Below are positions 20,401 through 27,077 of a stretch of 38,774 nucleotides of DNA, one piece after another. Below the pieces are notes generated by a model, which was not told the DNA's origin, did not search any database, and saw only the letters and a list, made by a program, of their open reading frames with translations. This stretch comes from Bacteroidales bacterium (GTDB taxonomy: Bacteria; Bacteroidota; Bacteroidia; Bacteroidales; WCHB1-69), in assembly GCA_017395245.1 (NCBI GenBank), contig JAFPVR010000123.1, forward strand, positions 1 through 38,774. The letters run 5' to 3'. A program made the position numbers and the translations under genes. The stretch's first letter is position 1. Each line of letters starts with the position of its first letter.

Positions 20401-22268
20401 CTGATACTTAGTTTTGTCTGATTCAAAAGGATAAAATGTTTGTCCAAATCATGGTCGCTGTAAAGTACATAGCATTTGGCTTCCATTTCTGGATTTCGTC
20501 CTGCTCTTCCTGCTTCTTGAACATAATCTTCCAAAGAAGCGGAGATATCATAGTGAATCACCATGCCTACATCTTTCTTGTCCACGCCCATCCCGAAGGC
20601 TGAAGTGGCCACCATGATTCGCACCTCATTGCTAATGAACTTGTTTTGGGTGGCGATTTTATCATTGGAATCCATTTTCCCGTGATAAGGTAGCGCCTGA
20701 AAACCATCCATGGAGAGTTTATTGGCCAAATCGACAGCCTTTTTGGTGCGTGAAACGTAAACGATAGTGGGTTTAGGATTGGCAACCAGCAGATTGCGCA
20801 TGTAGTTGTACTTTTCTTCCTCCGTTTCCGCATGAATCACGGCATATTTTAGATTCTTACGTGTTGAAGTGGACGCGAAGATTTTCAGTTCGATATTTAG
20901 TTTCCGTTTGAAGTAGTCGTATATGTCGGAAATCACTTTTTGTTTGGCCGTCGCTGTAAAGCATGAAACAGGAATAGGGGTGTCGAGTCTTTTCTTTTCT
21001 TGTAACTGTCGGATGAAATCACCAATGTAAAGGTAATCCACGCGGAAGTCTTGTCCCCAGGAGGAAAAGCAGTGCGCTTCATCAATCACAAATCGAATCA
21101 CATTGCGCGAAAGAAGTATCTTTTCGACAGTTTTAGAGCGCAGCATTTCAGGGGAAATGTAGAGCATGGTGGCGGAGCCGTTGGCCACCCGCTCGAAAGC
21201 ATCTGCGCGAGAGATGGGATCCAACATGCCATTGATGGTTACTGCTTCTGTGATTCCTCGTTCCAATAGGTTATCTACCAGATCCTTCATGAGTGACTGT
21301 AAGGGTACGATGATGACGGTCAGACCATGTGCCGCTCTTCCAGACATGATGGCGGGGAGCTGGAATGTGAGAGATTTTCCGCCGCCAGTAGGGAAAACCG
21401 TCAACAGAGAATCCCCGTTGAGGGCTGCTTGCACAGCTCGCTCCTGCATGGGTTCCCCGTCGAACGTTCGAAATGCTGGGTAACCGAAGATGTCCTCTAG
21501 CCCTTTGTGAATGTTCAGTTTGTCATTGCAAAACAGACAGTCGGGGTCAGAACAAGGGGTGTTGCACAGCTGTCGGATGATGTGTTCTATAGCAGGGTAG
21601 TTATGCAGCAACCAAGGTGGAGTGACGGAAGAGGCATCGTTAGTGTTGATGAGTGCCAGTGCATAAGCCAGTTCTATGGGGTTGTTCTGGATAAAATAAT
21701 CTAAATCTGAGTGTTTACAAATTTTTCCTTCGAAAAACTTGTGGATTTGTGTAGCTGTATCGTTTTTTTCAGCAGTGACTTCAATAAAATGAAAAAAGCC
21801 ATTAAACTCCTCGAAAGGGATTAACAGATTCGCAAAAATTTGTTTTAGAGAATTGGGTAGGGTGTTGAAGGCATTTATCTCATCGAAAAAAAGGTTTTTT
21901 GCTTTTTTGCAATCGTTGAGTGGGTTATTTAGATCATCAGATTGCAGTTTGTCATCTTTAATTAGATTATGGTAAGGCTTTTTAGGAAAAAGAAGCGGAG
22001 ATAGATAAAGGGTGTCAATCTTTTTCTTCCTATTTAAAGAATTGTCGGACAGTACTTTGAGGTCGTGATGGACGATGTTGTGCCCGCAAAGATACTCGGC
22101 TCCGTCCACAAATTTGAAGAAGTCGGACTTTGAAGATGCGTGAAACTCTTCTCCTGAATCTTTTAACGCACCATAATCCGATATTTTCTTGCCATTTGTT
22201 GACGCTTCAATATCAATAAAGGCAATTTTATAGGATGTCCTGTTCAGTAAATTAAACCGTAATGCCAT
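17445..22268 (-). CDS. Exonuclease-RecQ-UvrD fusion helicase
   Basis: The 1607-residue protein joins three enzymes. Residues 13-130: a DnaQ/RNase T-like 3'-5' exonuclease (D19 and E21 in FIDIEAS; H63, N64, D69 in GHNIVHHDL; D119). A Cys cluster (C235, C239, C244, C247) follows and may bind zinc. Residues about 255-610: RecQ helicase (Walker A TGGGKS at K298, DEAH 396-399, SAFGMGVDKKDV, QEAGRAGR). Residues about 620-1040 are helical and unrecognised, without the usual RecQ zinc cysteines. Residues about 1060-1490: UvrD/Rep helicase (GPGSGKT at K1083, DEAQD 1184-1188, GDDDQNIFSFRG, STIHKAKGREFD, YVGITRAK). The likely role is DNA repair, recombination or defence. It is AT-richer than its neighbours, suggesting separate ancestry. 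Confidence 0.9.
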   Translation of the reverse strand: MALRFNLLNRTSYKIAFIDIEASTNGKKISDYGALKDSGEEFHASSKSDFFKFVDGAEYLCGHNIVHHDLKVLSDNSLNRKKKIDTLYLSPLLFPKKPYHNLIKDDKLQSDDLNNPLNDCKKAKNLFFDEINAFNTLPNSLKQIFANLLIPFEEFNGFFHFIEVTAEKNDTATQIHKFFEGKICKHSDLDYFIQNNPIELAYALALINTNDASSVTPPWLLHNYPAIEHIIRQLCNTPCSDPDCLFCNDKLNIHKGLEDIFGYPAFRTFDGEPMQERAVQAALNGDSLLTVFPTGGGKSLTFQLPAIMSGRAAHGLTVIIVPLQSLMKDLVDNLLERGITEAVTINGMLDPISRADAFERVANGSATMLYISPEMLRSKTVEKILLSRNVIRFVIDEAHCFSSWGQDFRVDYLYIGDFIRQLQEKKRLDTPIPVSCFTATAKQKVISDIYDYFKRKLNIELKIFASTSTRKNLKYAVIHAETEEEKYNYMRNLLVANPKPTIVYVSRTKKAVDLANKLSMDGFQALPYHGKMDSNDKIATQNKFISNEVRIMVATSAFGMGVDKKDVGMVIHYDISASLEDYVQEAGRAGRNPEMEAKCYVLYSDHDLDKHFILLNQTKLSISEIQQVWKAVKDLTKQFKTVQCSALEIARQAGWNDEVPDIETRVRTAISALEQAGYLSRGSNVPHVFATGITVKNMDEARLRIENSELFDDNDRQNAIRIIKSLISAKHIAKATTAEGEDAESRVDYLADILGMTKAEVINAVNIMRQDGILADTRDMIAHILQTDNKRKIWNTVEKFALLEQYLLQRFAQDDNENTYKTINEEANADGVHSTIKDINTVLNFLSTKSYINKKEHNNSKSVQVSLKQEPNQLLLKLETRINICKFIIDKLFQLQKEQRQSSSPESKITFSLTELLKEYIEQPRDLLSQTQSTRIKDMENALLYMSKIGALKLEGGFLVIYNAMLIHRKSEMKYRYKIDDYRMLDEFYKQKIRQIHIVGEYANLMVKDYAAALQYVHDYFQMDFKKFIGTYFKGDRAAEIEKNITPAKYRQLFGELSEAQQKIITDKTSKYIVVAAGPGSGKTRVLVHKLASLLSLEDVKHEQLLMLTFSRAAATEFKQRLIDLIGTPAYFVEIKTFHSYSFDLLGENGSLENSDDVVERATLMIENGQVEPGRISKTVLVIDEAQDMDVHEYGLVRALMKQNEEMRVIAVGDDDQNIFSFRGSDAKYIRMMIDELGAVKYELTENYRSDQAIVSFAENFIKRLPDRMKSTVCTSVNNQLGQVEITEYLNENLLFPLIRDIKSSYNGERTCVLTNTNDEAAQAAGLLNKTGLHARLIQSTDGFRFYNLMEIRYFLKKIKQQLASPIISDNLWQCAKSKTLTKYKNSACLGYVQQFFIAFETTHREKYFTDLNEFLFESKLEDFCGEDNETIFVSTIHKAKGREFDTAYMLLNHEDATTAESIRKLYVGITRAKHNLHIHCNTPIFQNRIQHVQYKHDVSIYPEPDEIVMQLSMRDVNLGFFKEIKNLILQLYSGIPMFYDNGFLRDSAGNRIVHLSKSKREDLKHWFEKGYSVTEARISCIVAWKSEEEEEEYAVILPDLVLNKRV

Positions 22269-22285
22269 TTCTGCAAAATTCGGTG

Positions 22286-22330
22286 CAAAAATAGCATTTT
22301 TACACGTTTTTTATGCAACCGAGGACAACT
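22286..22330 (-). promoter_or_regulatory. Helicase promoter with shared 15-bp upstream box
   Basis: On the minus strand TATTTTTG lies at 22286-22293, 18 bp before the ATG. AGTTGTCCTCGGTTG lies at 22316-22330, 22 bp upstream of it, 14 of 15 bases as at ligA. Farther upstream are inverted copies (GACAAC twice, 22338-22355 region), giving a GACAAC...GTTGTC dyad. Confidence 0.65.
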
Positions 22331-22391
22331 TTTTAATACTGTTGTCTCAAGTTGTCCCAGTTGTTGTTAACCGAAAATTGCCTTTGTTGTC

Positions 22392-23006
22392 TTACATCGC
22401 GTTCCGCATCGGCTTCATCAGCTCCGCGAGCATCTGTTTGGCGCGCATGATCTGGATTTTCACGTTGGAGAGGGTGAGGCTCAGCCGCTCGGCGATCTCC
22501 TCGTAGGCGAGGTCCTCGTAATAGCGCAGCTCGATGACCCTGCGGTAGCGGTCCGGGAGCTCAGAAACGGCCGCGCGCAGCAGCTGCAGCCGCTGTTTGT
22601 CAATGATTTCCTCCTCGGGGGTGCGCTGCAGGTTGTCCTCGCTCTTGTCGATGATGGAGGTGGTGCTGGAGGTGTAGAGGTCCTCCTCGAAATATTGCGG
22701 CATGTTGTTCTTTACACGCAGGAAGTCGATGCTGTTGTTCAGCGCGATACGGTAGAGCCACGTTGAGAAGGCGTACTTCGGCGTGTATTTGTCCAAGTAG
22801 CGGAACGCTTTGCCGAAGGTCATCAGCGTGAGGTCCTCGGCGTCGTCCTTGTTCTTCACCATGCGCACCAACATGTAGTAGATGCTGTCGCGGTAGAGTC
22901 GCATCAGCTCCGCGTACGCCTGCTGGTCGTTGTGGTCCAGTGCCTTGCGGAGCAGCACATAGTCGCGTTTCGCCTTTTCGGTCTGACAGGTGTTCGATGT
23001 GTTCAT
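22392..23006 (-). CDS. ECF-type RNA polymerase sigma factor
   Basis: The 204-residue protein has region 2 (DAEDLTLMTFGKAFRYLDKY, FSTWLYRIALNNSIDFLR) and region 4 (LPDRYRRVIELRYYEDLAYE, EIAERLSLTLSNVKIQIMRA). Its ATG overlaps the TGA of the upstream glycosyltransferase gene (ATGA), so the two are translationally coupled. No anti-sigma gene is next to it: the downstream gene is the helicase fusion, which has its own promoter. The tie to a membrane glycosyltransferase hints at envelope stress or polysaccharide control, as an inference. Confidence 0.92.
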   Translation of the reverse strand: MNTSNTCQTEKAKRDYVLLRKALDHNDQQAYAELMRLYRDSIYYMLVRMVKNKDDAEDLTLMTFGKAFRYLDKYTPKYAFSTWLYRIALNNSIDFLRVKNNMPQYFEEDLYTSSTTSIIDKSEDNLQRTPEEEIIDKQRLQLLRAAVSELPDRYRRVIELRYYEDLAYEEIAERLSLTLSNVKIQIMRAKQMLAELMKPMRNAM

Positions 23007-24139
23007 TGCGCTATTTTTTTATGGTGTAACTTGGCCGAAAGCCAGAGAAGCGGGGTCAGGATGGCAAACAAAAAGTCGTAGAACAGGAGGCTCGGGATAT
23101 TTTGCTTCTCCTGGAGCCTTGCTGCCGAAATGCCCATGACCACGTACAGGCTGGCGATGCGCAGCACGGCGATACCGATGGTGATGTAGAGCGCTATCGG
23201 CTGGTGCAGGGCGGCGACAATGGAGAGGGCCAGCAAGATGTAGAACAACAGGTTCGTGAGCTCGTAGCCGCTTAGCAGAAGCCTGTTTCTCATGGAGTTG
23301 TATTTCCGGGTGAAGAAGAGACTGACCTTGTGGAGGCGCCAGTAGCCGTAGGAGGGGGTGTGCTGCTGCCGGGTGGCTGCATCCGGGTCGTACTCCACGG
23401 CGACGTTGTTCGGGGTGGAGGCGCGGTGGATGAAGATATCTTCCTCGCCGAAAAGCAGGTGGTTGTAGGCTATGAAACCGTTCTGCTTGTAGAAGAGCGG
23501 CCGCACGAACGCCACGTTGTTGAGGTCGCCGCGGTAGGTGCTGTGCATCAGCGCGTGGGCGAAGTACTGCACCGCGCCGATGAGGTTGTCGTAGAGCAGA
23601 AAATGGCTGTAAATGCCCTTTTTCTTCTCGTAGGTGTTGTATCCTAGCACGATTTTCTGCTGGAACTGGAAGTTCTGGGCCATCTTGGAGAGCCATTGGC
23701 GGGAGTTCGGCTTGCAGTTCGGGGCGGTGAGCAGGATGTGGTCGTAGGTGGCGCACTTCACGCCCATCGAGATGGCCATCTTCTTGCCCCGGCTGGTGGA
23801 GACCGCCGTGCTCAAATCCACGAGCTTGATGTTGGGGTAGCGATCCTTGTACTCGCGGATGGCCTGCAGCGAATTTTCGTCCCGGGAGCGGTCGTTCACA
23901 ATCACAATCTCGAAGGAAGAATACTGCTGGTCAAGGAGTTGCGGAAGGTTCTGCACGGCTAACGCCGCGTCGTCGCGCACCACGATGACCACCGATACGG
24001 GTATGTCCCGGAAGCCTAATGCGGACTTCTTCCGGTGGAACGCGAAACGGCCGTATATGACGTAGTAATAGACTAATTGAATGAGAGTTATAACGCCAAA
24101 TACTATTAAAATAGCCAAAGCTACTTTCGTAATATGCAT
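23003..24139 (-). CDS. Membrane glycosyltransferase family 2
   Basis: The 378-residue protein has one N-terminal membrane segment (about 7-29), a GT-A domain (IPVSVVIVVRDDAALAVQNL; IVIVNDRSRDENSLQA, with the Asp of the nucleotide-sugar site; LLFGEEDIFIHR as the acceptor-side acidic motif) and C-terminal membrane segments (about 287-355). It should transfer a sugar from a nucleotide donor to a surface glycan or lipid at the inner membrane; donor and acceptor are unknown. It is first in a two-gene unit with an ECF sigma factor. The promoter at 24173-24180 is divergent from that of tgt. Confidence 0.85.
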   Translation of the reverse strand: MHITKVALAILIVFGVITLIQLVYYYVIYGRFAFHRKKSALGFRDIPVSVVIVVRDDAALAVQNLPQLLDQQYSSFEIVIVNDRSRDENSLQAIREYKDRYPNIKLVDLSTAVSTSRGKKMAISMGVKCATYDHILLTAPNCKPNSRQWLSKMAQNFQFQQKIVLGYNTYEKKKGIYSHFLLYDNLIGAVQYFAHALMHSTYRGDLNNVAFVRPLFYKQNGFIAYNHLLFGEEDIFIHRASTPNNVAVEYDPDAATRQQHTPSYGYWRLHKVSLFFTRKYNSMRNRLLLSGYELTNLLFYILLALSIVAALHQPIALYITIGIAVLRIASLYVVMGISAARLQEKQNIPSLLFYDFLFAILTPLLWLSAKLHHKKIAQ

Positions 24140-24172
24140 TTTATGAAACGGTTTAGGTTAATAGTTTGGCCG

Positions 24173-24180
24173 CAAAAGTA
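24173..24180 (-). promoter_or_regulatory. -7 element of the glycosyltransferase-sigma unit
   Basis: The minus strand reads TACTTTTG, matching TAnnTTTG, 33 bp before the ATG at 24139. It lies back-to-back with the tgt -7 element. Confidence 0.6.
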
Positions 24181-24202
24181 ATCATTATTTCGTTAAAAGA
24201 TG

Positions 24203-24210
24203 TATCTTTG
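24203..24210 (+). promoter_or_regulatory. -7 element of tgt
   Basis: TATCTTTG lies 35 bp before the tgt ATG. No TTG is visible at the -33 spacing. Confidence 0.65.
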
Positions 24211-24245
24211 CCAAAAAATTATAAACAAACTTACGAACATAAACG

Positions 24246-25379
24246 ATGAAGTTCACGCTCCTGAAAGAAGACGGCAAAAGCCGCGCCCGCGCCGGTCTCA
24301 TTGAGACTGCGCATGGCGAAATAGAGACCCCGATTTTTATGCCCGTGGGCACGCTTGGTGCTGTCAAATCGTTGCATATCAGGGATTTGAAAGAACATGT
24401 GAAAGCGCAGATTATCTTGGGCAACACCTATCACCTCTACCTGCGACCCGGCATGGAGGTGCTGCGCGCGGCCGGCGGACTGCACAAATTCAACGGCTGG
24501 GACCGCCCCATCCTCACCGATAGCGGCGGCTTCCAAGTCTTCTCGCTGAGCCACCGGCGTAAGATCAATGCCGAGGAAGGTGTGTGGTTCCAGTCGCACA
24601 TTGACGGTTCGCGCCATCTGTTCAGTCCCGAAAAGGTGATGGACCTTGAGCGCACTATTGGCGCCGACATCATCATGGCGTTCGACGAGTGTACACCCTA
24701 TCCCGCTGATTACAAGTACGCTAAGAATTCCATGGAAACCACCTACCAGTGGCTGAAACGCTGCATCGCCCGTTTGGACGAGACCGAGCCTTACTATGGA
24801 TACGAACAGACGCTGTTCCCCATTGTGCAGGGCAGTACCTACCGCGACCTGCGCGTGAAGTCGGCGGAGTACGTGGCCTCGAAAAACTGCGACGGCAACG
24901 CTATCGGCGGTGTCTCCGTGGGCGAACCCACTGAGCTGATGTACGAGATGACGGACCTCTGCTGCCAGATTCTGCCCAAAGACAAACCGCGCTACCTGAT
25001 GGGAGTCGGAACACCCGCCAACATTCTGGAAGACATAGCGTTAGGTGTTGATATGTTCGACTGCGTGATGCCCACGCGCAATGCCCGCCACGGTATCGTC
25101 TTCACCTGGGAGGGCGTTATGAACATGCGCAACGAGAAATGGAAGAGCGACTTCACGCCGTTAGATGCCAACAGCGACCTCTTCGCCGACCGCGAATACT
25201 CCCGCGCCTTCCTGCGCCACCTTTACGTCTCTGACGAGATTCTCGGCCCGATGATCGGTAGCATCCACAACCTGCACTTCTACCTCGACCTTGTGAAAAC
25301 CGCCCGCCAGAAGATCCTCGATGGCACGTATTCCACGTGGAAAGACGAGGTGCTGCCGAAGGTCTCGCGAAGACTGTGA
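24246..25379 (+). CDS. tgt: tRNA-guanine transglycosylase (queuine synthesis)
   Basis: The 377-residue protein exchanges guanine at the wobble base of GUN-anticodon tRNAs for a queuosine precursor. Seen: D92 in LTDSGGFQVFS, the GNAIGGVSVGEP loop (217-228) and the nucleophile D272 in FDCVMPTRNARHG. The usual zinc site C-X-C-X2-C before YSRAYLHHL is absent: at 310-316 the residues read SDLFAD, so all three cysteines are replaced although H341 remains. I recall other Bacteroidota Tgt sequences also lacking these cysteines, so this is probably a lineage trait and not a defect. It has its own promoter and ends at a strong hairpin. Confidence 0.95.
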   Translation: MKFTLLKEDGKSRARAGLIETAHGEIETPIFMPVGTLGAVKSLHIRDLKEHVKAQIILGNTYHLYLRPGMEVLRAAGGLHKFNGWDRPILTDSGGFQVFSLSHRRKINAEEGVWFQSHIDGSRHLFSPEKVMDLERTIGADIIMAFDECTPYPADYKYAKNSMETTYQWLKRCIARLDETEPYYGYEQTLFPIVQGSTYRDLRVKSAEYVASKNCDGNAIGGVSVGEPTELMYEMTDLCCQILPKDKPRYLMGVGTPANILEDIALGVDMFDCVMPTRNARHGIVFTWEGVMNMRNEKWKSDFTPLDANSDLFADREYSRAFLRHLYVSDEILGPMIGSIHNLHFYLDLVKTARQKILDGTYSTWKDEVLPKVSRRL

Positions 25380-25403
25380 TTTTGTTGCGGAAATGGTTGC
25401 TGA

Positions 25404-25457
25404 AAATGCGGAAAAATGCGGAAACTTACATATGGGTTTCCGCATTTTTCCGCATTT
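25404..25457. terminator. Bidirectional hairpin terminator between tgt and fumC
   Basis: Two perfect 22-bp arms (25404-25425 and 25436-25457) enclose a 10-base loop. The arms contain two GCGGAAA/TTTCCGC units each and AT-rich ends. Its position between two convergent genes fits a shared terminator. Confidence 0.85.
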
Positions 25458-25480
25458 CCGCATTGTTTCCGCAATGAAAT

Positions 25481-26851
25481 CTACAATCGCATCCACTCGT
25501 CGAAATCCTCTGCACTTACTAACCCCAGTTCCAGCGCGGCCTCGCGCAACGTAAGCCCGTGCTCGTGGGCGTGCTGCGCAATCTTCGCGGCGTTGTAGTA
25601 GCCGATGTGCGGGTTCAGCTTCGTGACCAGCATCAGCGAGTTATGCAGGTGCATGGAGATGCGCTCCAAGTTGGGCTTTATCCCCTTGAGACAGTGGTCG
25701 TTGAAGGAGTTGATGACATCTGCGAGCAGGCGCGACGACTGCAGCAGGTTCCGGCCGATGAGCGGCATGAAGACGTTGAGCTGCAGATGGCCCTGCATGG
25801 CGCCGGTGGTGATGGCCACGTCGTTGCCGATGACCTGGCAGCAGACCTGCGACAGTGCCTCGCACTGCGTGGGGTTAACCTTGCCGGGCATGATGGAGGA
25901 GCCGGGCTCGTTGGCGGGCAGGATCACTTCGCCGAAACCGCAGCGTGGACCCGAATTCAGCAGCCGGAAGTCGTTGGCGATCTTCATCAGCGACACCGCC
26001 AACCGCTTGAACGCGCCCGACATCTCGCAGAGTGAATCGTGGGTGGCCATGGCCTCGAACTTGTTCGGACAGTTGGTGAACTCGTAACCCGTGAATTTGT
26101 TGATGTATTGCAGGGCAATCTTGTCGTAGCCTTCCGGCGTGTTGATGCCGTTGCCGACCGCCGTGCCGCCGATGGGAAGCTCCATCAAGTGCTTGAGACT
26201 CTGTTGGATAACCTCGTAACCGTGCTCCAACTGCGAGAGGTGTCCCGACAGCTCGTCGCCCAAGGTGAGCGGGGTGGCGTCCATCAGGTGCGTGCGCCCG
26301 ATCTTCTTGATGTCGGCGTATTCCGCGACTTTTTCTCTGTAGGTGGCCATCATGCGCTCCAACGCGGGCAGCGTGCGGGTGATGATGCTGATGGCCGTGG
26401 CGATGCGCATGCCCGTGGGGAAGATGTCGTTGGTGGATTGCGACTTGTTGGCATCGTCATTCGGGGAGATGTAGAGCGGGTAGTCGGTGAGCTGACCGCC
26501 GTGCAGCTGCTGTGCGCGATGGGCGATCACCTCGTTGACGTTCATGTTGGTCTGCGTGCCGGAGCCGGTCTGCCAGATGTGCAACGGGAACTGGTCGTCC
26601 CACTGTCCGGTAGTGATTTCATCGACCACGCGCACAATGAGGTCTCGCTTCTCTTCCGGCAGCACGCCGCAGTCGTAGTTGGCGCACGCCGCCGCCTTCT
26701 TGGCCGTGGCGATGCCGTAGATGATTTCGACGGGGATGTGCTTCTTGCCGATTTGGAAGTTCTCCATCGCCCGTTGTGTCTGCGCGCCCCACAGCTTGTC
26801 GGCCTCGACGCGCATCTCGCCTAATGTGTCTTTTTCGATTCTGTAGTCCAT
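25481..26851 (-). CDS. fumC: Class II fumarate hydratase
   Basis: The 456-residue protein matches FumC: MDYRIEKDTLGEM and DKLWGAQTQR at the N-terminus, TGSGTQTNMNVNEV (about 96-109), GRTHLMDATPLTLG with the catalytic His, and the superfamily signature GSSIMPGKVNPTQ. The Trp in WGAQTQR and the QFPLHIWQTGSG segment favour fumarase over aspartase. It interconverts fumarate and malate. It stands alone; upstream there is a dispersed repeat and a heptamer array, and no clear -7 box was found. Confidence 0.95.
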   Translation of the reverse strand: MDYRIEKDTLGEMRVEADKLWGAQTQRAMENFQIGKKHIPVEIIYGIATAKKAAACANYDCGVLPEEKRDLIVRVVDEITTGQWDDQFPLHIWQTGSGTQTNMNVNEVIAHRAQQLHGGQLTDYPLYISPNDDANKSQSTNDIFPTGMRIATAISIITRTLPALERMMATYREKVAEYADIKKIGRTHLMDATPLTLGDELSGHLSQLEHGYEVIQQSLKHLMELPIGGTAVGNGINTPEGYDKIALQYINKFTGYEFTNCPNKFEAMATHDSLCEMSGAFKRLAVSLMKIANDFRLLNSGPRCGFGEVILPANEPGSSIMPGKVNPTQCEALSQVCCQVIGNDVAITTGAMQGHLQLNVFMPLIGRNLLQSSRLLADVINSFNDHCLKGIKPNLERISMHLHNSLMLVTKLNPHIGYYNAAKIAQHAHEHGLTLREAALELGLVSAEDFDEWMRL

Positions 26852-26876
26852 ATCGTTATTATATTACTGTCTTGTA

Positions 26877-26981
26877 TAGTCCAGGTCTCACTGCGTTCAC
26901 CTCACCTTGGGTCGTCATATCCCAGGTCTCACTGCGTTCACCCTGGGTTGACACGTGTCGGGCTTGCAGCCCTCTTGGAAG
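26877..26981. repeat. Dispersed multi-hairpin repeat, copy B
   Basis: The last 45 bp equal 2369-2413 exactly. Before that, CCAGGTCTCACTGCGTTCACC occurs twice (26881 and 26922), matching the two-half-unit layout of copy A. It sits just upstream of fumC on the minus strand. Confidence 0.9.
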
Positions 26982-27003
26982 CCTTTAAACTTCCTATCTT
27001 CTT

Positions 27004-27073
27004 AAGTCTTAAGTCTCAAGTCTCAAGTCTTAAGTCTTAAGTCTCAAGTCCCAAGTCCCAAGTCTCAAGTCTC
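27004..27073. repeat. Heptamer array, ten AAGTCYY units
   Basis: Ten exact-length units: AAGTCTT three times, AAGTCTC five times and AAGTCCC twice. It ends four bases before the stop codon of the porin gene. Confidence 0.95.
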
Positions 27074-27077
27074 TACA

